10,231 bases of DNA from DASXTS01 sp036505275. GTDB taxonomy: Bacteria > Actinomycetota > Actinomycetes > Mycobacteriales > Pseudonocardiaceae. Location of the stretch: positions 1 to 10,231 of the forward strand of contig DASXTS010000014.1 of assembly GCA_036505275.1 (NCBI GenBank), given 5' to 3'. Position numbers and translations under genes: made by a program. Positions 6,996-10,231 of this stretch are shown in pieces. A model generated the notes under the pieces. It was not told the DNA's origin. It did no database searches and worked only from the letters and a program-made list of their open reading frames with translations. Each line of letters opens with the position of its first letter. Positions within the stretch are counted from its first letter, which is position 1.

Positions 6996-9766
6996 GGCTG
7001 AGCCCTCCTCTCGCCGGCCGCCCCGGAAGGCACGGCCGAGACCATCTGCCGGCCACGGACGTCGTCTGCCGTGTCGTCTGCCGTGTCGTCTGCCGTGTCG
7101 TCTTCCTCGCCCAGGTATGCGGCCACGACCGCCTCGTGCGCCTGGACGACCGACGGTGTTCCCTCCGCGATCACGCGTCCGCTGTCCAGCACGGTGATCC
7201 GGTCGCACACCTTCATCACCAGGTCGACGTTGTGCTCGACCAGCAGCACGCCGATACCCCACTGGCGGGCCAGGCGACAGATGAGATCGCCAAGATGACG
7301 GCTTTCCTCATCGTCCAGGCCGGCGCATGGCTCATCGAGGAGCAACACGGCCGGACCGGTCGCAAGCGTGCGGGCAATGGCCACCAGGCGGCGGCGTCCG
7401 TAGGACAGGTCCTCGGTTCTTGCGTTGAGATCCTCTGCCAGTCCCAACTCGGTGATGGCCGACCATGCCCCCTTGCTGAGCGGCACATCGGCTGGTCGGA
7501 TCAGATCGAGGAGATAGCTGCGGACGTCGTGCCGGTCGGACGCCGTTCGCAGGTTGTCCAGCACGGTCATGTCGTCGAACAGTTCGAGAGACTGAAACGA
7601 GCGGCCGAGCCCTGCCCGCGCCCGCTTGGCGACCGACCAGCCCCCGATGCCCCGGCCATCCAGCCTTACCTCGCCACCGGCCAGCGGGACGAACCCCGTC
7701 ACGCCGTCGATCAGGGTGGTCTTGCCGGCGCCATTGGGCCCTATCAGCCCGACGACCTCCCCCGGATTGACCGACAGGCTTACGCCGTCGACGGCCACCA
7801 CACCGGAGAACCGGACGGTGAGGTCACGGATCTCCAGCGACGCCGGCCGGACCACCGCCTCGTCATCGATCCGCGGAGCCGGCGGGGCTTGCGGCGACTG
7901 TGTCTTTCCCTTGCGGAACCGCCGCACGATCGCGGCGAAGTTGTGCGTTTCGGCCATCCCGTTCTGGTTGAAGATGAGCGTCGCAAGGACGATGAAGCCG
8001 GCGAGCGTTCGCAGCGTCTCGGTGAGGCCGCTGTAGTTGGCCAGCGGCCGGGCGGCCAGACCGTCGGGAATGAATACCGCGGCACTGAGCAGGGCACCCG
8101 ACACCCAACCGATTCCGCCGATCACACCGACCAGCACGGCGTTGATCGAGTGCAACACCGTGTAAGAGCCGGCGTAGAGCACGTTGGAAAACCGGTAGGC
8201 CATCAGCACTCCGCCGAGGGCGGCGATGGCGGCCGACAGCGCAAAGGCGTAGAGCTTGGCTCCGTGCCGGTTCACGCCAAGGGCGGCCGCCGCCCGCTCG
8301 TTGCTGCGTACCGCGATCAACCTGCGGCCCGAGCGACCTCGCCGCACGTTGGAAATGGCCAGCGCACACAACACGAGGAAGGCGAGGACGACGAAGGCGT
8401 AGCGCTGCGGGTGCAACATGGCGTCGATGTTGATGCCGAACAGGTGCGGGGTACCGATCACGGTGCCATCCATGCCGCCGGTACGGGCCTGGCTGCTCAG
8501 AATCATGACGTCGAGGACGAGTCCCAGACCGAGGGTCGCCACCGCCAGTGTCACGCCCCTGGTTCGCAACGCCGGCAGTCCGACGATGACGCCGATCGCG
8601 GCACCGGCGGCGATGCCGGCGACGAGCGCGAGCTCGAACGGGATGTGGTAGGTGGCAATGAGCCGGCCGGCCGTCCATGCCCCGATGCCGGCGAGTCCGA
8701 ACTGGGCGAGTGACAGTTGCCCGGCCAAGCCGGTCACCACGACCAACGACAGCGTGACGAACGCGAAAAGCATGCTCGTCGTCATGGGGTCGACCCATGA
8801 GATCGGCAGCAGGGCGATCGCGACGACGGCTGCCGCCAGCCAGGCCAGGAGGACGAGCGGGTGTGCGCGCCCTGGCCCCACCGACGGCAGCCGGGCGAGC
8901 AGTTCCCCCCGCACCGGCAACGCACGGCTCCGGACGAGGAGCACGGCGATGATCACCACGAACGGAACGGAGTCCGCAAGTCCCGGCACGCTTGTGAAGC
9001 GGGCCGCCTCCGAGCTCAGCACGCCGATGAGGAGGCCACCGACGAGGGTCAGACCGAATGACGAGAATCCGCCTACCAGCGCGGCAGCCACCGCCGGCAG
9101 GACGAGCAGGGTGAGCTGGGTCGGCTCGAGGCCCACGATCGGTGCGATCAGGATGGCGACCAGCGCCGCAATGCCGCCCCCGATCGCCCAGTTGACAGCC
9201 GCAGTCCTTGACGGTGACACCGCCCGAGCGGCGGCTGCCTGCTCGCTTTCGGCGACGGCCGACGTCCTCAAACCAAACCTGGTGCGCTGGTAGATGACGC
9301 CGAGGACGGCCGTAAGAGCCAATGCGAGGCCGAGCAGGATGACGCGGTCCCCACTTACCGTGGCTCCCTCGACCGGCGTGACCAGAAAGCTGGGCAGGAC
9401 GCTCGGCACCAGCCGCTGATCGACGCCATAGCGGACGGTGAAGGCGTTCTGGATGATCGTCAACAGGCCCAGGCTGGCGATCAGCCGCACCAGCGGCGAC
9501 GCCCGGCGAAGTGGCCGCATGACGAGCACGTGAGATGCCGCACCCAGCACCGCACCGGCAAGAATTCCCAGCACCATCGCAGCCGGCCACGGGAGCCCGA
9601 TCTTGTCCCGAAGGTCGTAGAAGACGAATGCGCCGGCCATGCCGATCGCGCCTTGTGCGAAGTTGAGCACGCCGGACGCCCGGTAGGTGACGATCAAGCC
9701 CTGGGCCGCCAAAGCGATCAAACCGCCGGCGCCCAGGCCCATGATGGCGAACCTGACGACATCCAT
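6992..9766 (-). CDS. Fused Liv-type ABC transporter: permease LivH - permease LivM - ATPase LivG
   Basis: This single 924-aa protein joins three subunits that are separate in Escherichia coli. Residues 1-280 are a LivH-like permease, with LIVTYRASGVLNFAQGAIGM (24-43) characteristic. Residues about 300-605 are a LivM-like permease (TGLAGQLSLAQFGLAGIGA, 345-363). A Pro/Gln/Asp-rich linker (about 618-643) leads to a LivG-like ATPase (644-887). The ATPase has Walker A GPNGAGKT (676-683), signature LSYGRRR (787-793, the LivG variant of LSGGQ), Walker B LLLDE (808-812) and His845. An acidic tail with tandem TADD repeats (about 889-902) follows. The protein is expected in the inner membrane as most of an importer, needing only LivF and the binding lipoprotein. 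The ATG at 9766 is chosen because GGAGGG lies seven bases upstream and the protein begins there with a typical LivH N terminus; upstream in-frame codons to 9961 cross the promoter. No frameshift or stop interrupts the fusion points. Confidence 0.95.
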   Translation of the reverse strand: MDVVRFAIMGLGAGGLIALAAQGLIVTYRASGVLNFAQGAIGMAGAFVFYDLRDKIGLPWPAAMVLGILAGAVLGAASHVLVMRPLRRASPLVRLIASLGLLTIIQNAFTVRYGVDQRLVPSVLPSFLVTPVEGATVSGDRVILLGLALALTAVLGVIYQRTRFGLRTSAVAESEQAAAARAVSPSRTAAVNWAIGGGIAALVAILIAPIVGLEPTQLTLLVLPAVAAALVGGFSSFGLTLVGGLLIGVLSSEAARFTSVPGLADSVPFVVIIAVLLVRSRALPVRGELLARLPSVGPGRAHPLVLLAWLAAAVVAIALLPISWVDPMTTSMLFAFVTLSLVVVTGLAGQLSLAQFGLAGIGAWTAGRLIATYHIPFELALVAGIAAGAAIGVIVGLPALRTRGVTLAVATLGLGLVLDVMILSSQARTGGMDGTVIGTPHLFGINIDAMLHPQRYAFVVLAFLVLCALAISNVRRGRSGRRLIAVRSNERAAAALGVNRHGAKLYAFALSAAIAALGGVLMAYRFSNVLYAGSYTVLHSINAVLVGVIGGIGWVSGALLSAAVFIPDGLAARPLANYSGLTETLRTLAGFIVLATLIFNQNGMAETHNFAAIVRRFRKGKTQSPQAPPAPRIDDEAVVRPASLEIRDLTVRFSGVVAVDGVSLSVNPGEVVGLIGPNGAGKTTLIDGVTGFVPLAGGEVRLDGRGIGGWSVAKRARAGLGRSFQSLELFDDMTVLDNLRTASDRHDVRSYLLDLIRPADVPLSKGAWSAITELGLAEDLNARTEDLSYGRRRLVAIARTLATGPAVLLLDEPCAGLDDEESRHLGDLICRLARQWGIGVLLVEHNVDLVMKVCDRITVLDSGRVIAEGTPSVVQAHEAVVAAYLGEEDDTADDTADDTADDVRGRQMVSAVPSGAAGERRAQP
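7061..7102 (-). repeat. 12-bp tandem repeat, 3.5 copies, in the 3' end of the fused transporter gene
   Basis: The + strand unit GTCGTCTGCCGT occurs three times in perfect tandem (7061-7096), followed by a half unit GTCGTC. On the coding strand it encodes Thr-Ala-Asp-Asp repeats in the acidic C-terminal tail, after the ATPase domain. Being in frame and a multiple of three, copy-number change would alter only tail length. Confidence 0.95.
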
Positions 9767-9923
9767 GCAGAAACCCTCCAGACCATCCACATCCGGCCGC
9801 CCGGATGATTGCCGGCCACCGACCGGCCGACGGCAACGCTTGTCGGCTGGTTGCCGTGTGCCGAACGACGCACCTGGTACGGAGCTACCCGCGGGTCCCA
9901 GGGCCCGACGCTCGAGCCGGCGC
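9767..9923 (-). other. Long 5' leader of the transporter operon, with hairpins
   Basis: If transcription starts about seven bases past the -10 (near 9923), the leader is about 157 bases. It holds a perfect 8-bp-arm hairpin ACGGCAAC/GTTGCCGT (9830-9837 with 9850-9857, 12-base loop). Nearer the ribosome site is a 6-bp-arm hairpin ATCCGG/CCGGAT (9791-9796 with 9801-9806, 4-base loop). No known riboswitch is recognised. GC-rich DNA forms such hairpins by chance, so a regulatory role is only possible. Confidence 0.4.
9774..9779 (-). promoter_or_regulatory. Ribosome binding site of the fused transporter gene
   Basis: GGAGGG on the - strand ends seven bases before the ATG at 9766. It is the strongest ribosome site in the window and fixes the start of the 924-aa protein. 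Confidence 0.75.
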
Positions 9924-9925
9924 TT

Positions 9926-9941
9926 ATTAAGTATACTCAAT
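9926..9941. promoter_or_regulatory. Putative operator over the -10 box (AGTATACT-core palindrome)
   Basis: The 16-bp sequence ATTAAGTATACTCAAT pairs with itself at seven of eight positions. It covers the -10 hexamer, where a bound repressor would block transcription. The same 8-bp core recurs at 10198-10205. The regulator is unknown. Part of the core is the -10 itself, so its symmetry may be partly coincidental. Confidence 0.5.
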
Positions 9942-9958
9942 GGGCATTGCCCGGTCAA
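9930..9958 (-). promoter_or_regulatory. Sigma-70/sigma-A-type promoter of the transporter-catabolic operon
   Basis: Reading the - strand, TTGACC (9958-9953) is followed by a 17-base spacer (9952-9936) and TATACT (9935-9930). Both hexamers differ by one base from the consensus (TTGACA, TATAAT) and the spacing is optimal. The predicted start is near 9923, upstream of the fused transporter gene, with no other gene between. The spacer contains the palindrome GGGCATTGCCC, and a second palindrome covers the -10. Both suggest that a repressor controls this promoter. Confidence 0.75.
9942..9952. promoter_or_regulatory. Palindrome within the promoter spacer
   Basis: GGGCATTGCCC has perfect 5-bp arms around one central base, exactly between the -35 and the -10. 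It overlaps another inverted repeat, CAATG-GG-CATTG (9938-9949). The position fits a repressor or a spacer-binding activator. The function is inferred only from position and symmetry. Confidence 0.45.
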
Positions 9959-10188
9959 CAATCAGTGTCCTCTTTGTACCCGCGGCCGTGCACGAGAGGA
10001 CCAGACGTATGGCTCGAGGCTCGCCATCCCGGTGCGGAGGAGCCAGGCCAAACCAGGAGCTGAGGTCTGCGCCTCGCATCAGCGGCGCCTCAGGCTCCAT
10101 CAATGCACAGCCGGGAGCCAGCCCCACCGGAGCCAAGGCCGGTCCTCGTCACGCGCTCCCAGGCCCGCAGACCCAGGCAGAAAGTTTT
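9959..10188. other. Upstream region without a recognised gene
   Basis: Short frames cross this stretch on both strands, for example 10136 down to 9927, but none has recognisable protein motifs or a ribosome site. That - strand frame also runs into the promoter. It is probably the upstream control region between this operon and a gene beyond the right edge. Confidence 0.45.
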
Positions 10189-10213
10189 ACCAATTACAGT
10201 ATACTTTATTGGT
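10189..10213. promoter_or_regulatory. Second AT-rich palindrome with AGTATACT core, possible operator or promoter element
   Basis: ACCAAT (10189-10194) and ATTGGT (10208-10213) are perfect inverted arms of a 25-base element whose centre holds AGTATACT (10198-10205). The flanks also resemble the first site: both read AGTATACTT followed by one A/T base and then AT, when that site is read on the - strand. TATACT here could be a -10 for a rightward or leftward gene outside the window, but no good -35 is present at 16-18 bases on either strand. An operator shared with the transporter promoter is the favoured reading. Confidence 0.5.
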
Positions 10214-10231
10214 GGGACGGCAGAGCCCCTG

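Noticed and set aside
7061..7102. Short tandem repeats as a CRISPR array.
   Set aside because: The units are 12 bp and directly adjacent with no spacers, and they lie in frame within a coding sequence.
7136..8713. A 525-codon open frame on the + strand, antisense to the fused transporter.
   Set aside because: The sequence is His/Gln/Arg/Gly-rich without any motif, while the opposite strand encodes well-defined LivM and LivG domains.
7863..9836. A 657-codon - strand frame overlapping the fused transporter in another phase.
   Set aside because: It is Arg/Pro-rich shadow coding; the real frame has permease helices and a proper ribosome site.
9927..10136. A 69-codon - strand frame upstream of the transporter.
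   Set aside because: It ends inside the promoter, has no visible ribosome site and resembles no known protein.

Overview
The window is GC-rich, tightly packed bacterial DNA. Its genes overlap by ATGA start/stop junctions, it has a GTG start and GGAGG-type ribosome sites, and it carries a fused LivH-LivM-LivG transporter protein. All of this fits a high-GC actinobacterium of the Mycobacterium/Rhodococcus/Pseudonocardia/Frankia kind. The genus cannot be fixed from the sequence alone.

Layout. At the left edge, two acyl-CoA dehydrogenase genes run on the + strand: the 3' end of one (to 214) and a complete second one (211-1341), joined by a 4-base overlap. A 417-bp gap follows (1342-1758) between convergent transcription units. 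It holds a striking 91-bp imperfect palindrome with 33-bp arms (1371-1461). From 9766 down to 1759 a single - strand array reads, in transcription order: fused Liv-type permease-permease-ATPase (924 aa), second ATPase LivF, lipoprotein solute-binding protein, TcuA/fumarate-reductase-like FAD dehydrogenase, divergent enoyl-CoA hydratase/isomerase-family protein, and alpha/beta hydrolase. Gaps in the array are 34 bp or less and two junctions are ATGA overlaps, so it looks like one operon.

Control. About 160 bases upstream of the transporter gene is a near-ideal sigma-70/sigma-A promoter on the - strand (TTGACC, 17-base spacer, TATACT). A GGGCATTGCCC palindrome lies inside the spacer and a 16-bp palindrome with an AGTATACT core lies over the -10. 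The same AGTATACT core recurs at 10198-10205 inside a second AT-rich palindrome near the right edge. This suggests two operators for one regulator, possibly encoded just outside the window. No convincing gene lies in 9767-10231.

Working model (inference). The transporter imports a small carboxylic or amino-acid-like compound. The FAD enzyme, the crotonase-fold protein and the hydrolase, perhaps with the neighbouring acyl-CoA dehydrogenase pair, then break it down, probably as CoA thioesters. The substrate is not identifiable from sequence. The enzyme combination hints at an alicyclic, terpenoid, steroid-like or polycarboxylic acid rather than leucine, isoleucine or valine.
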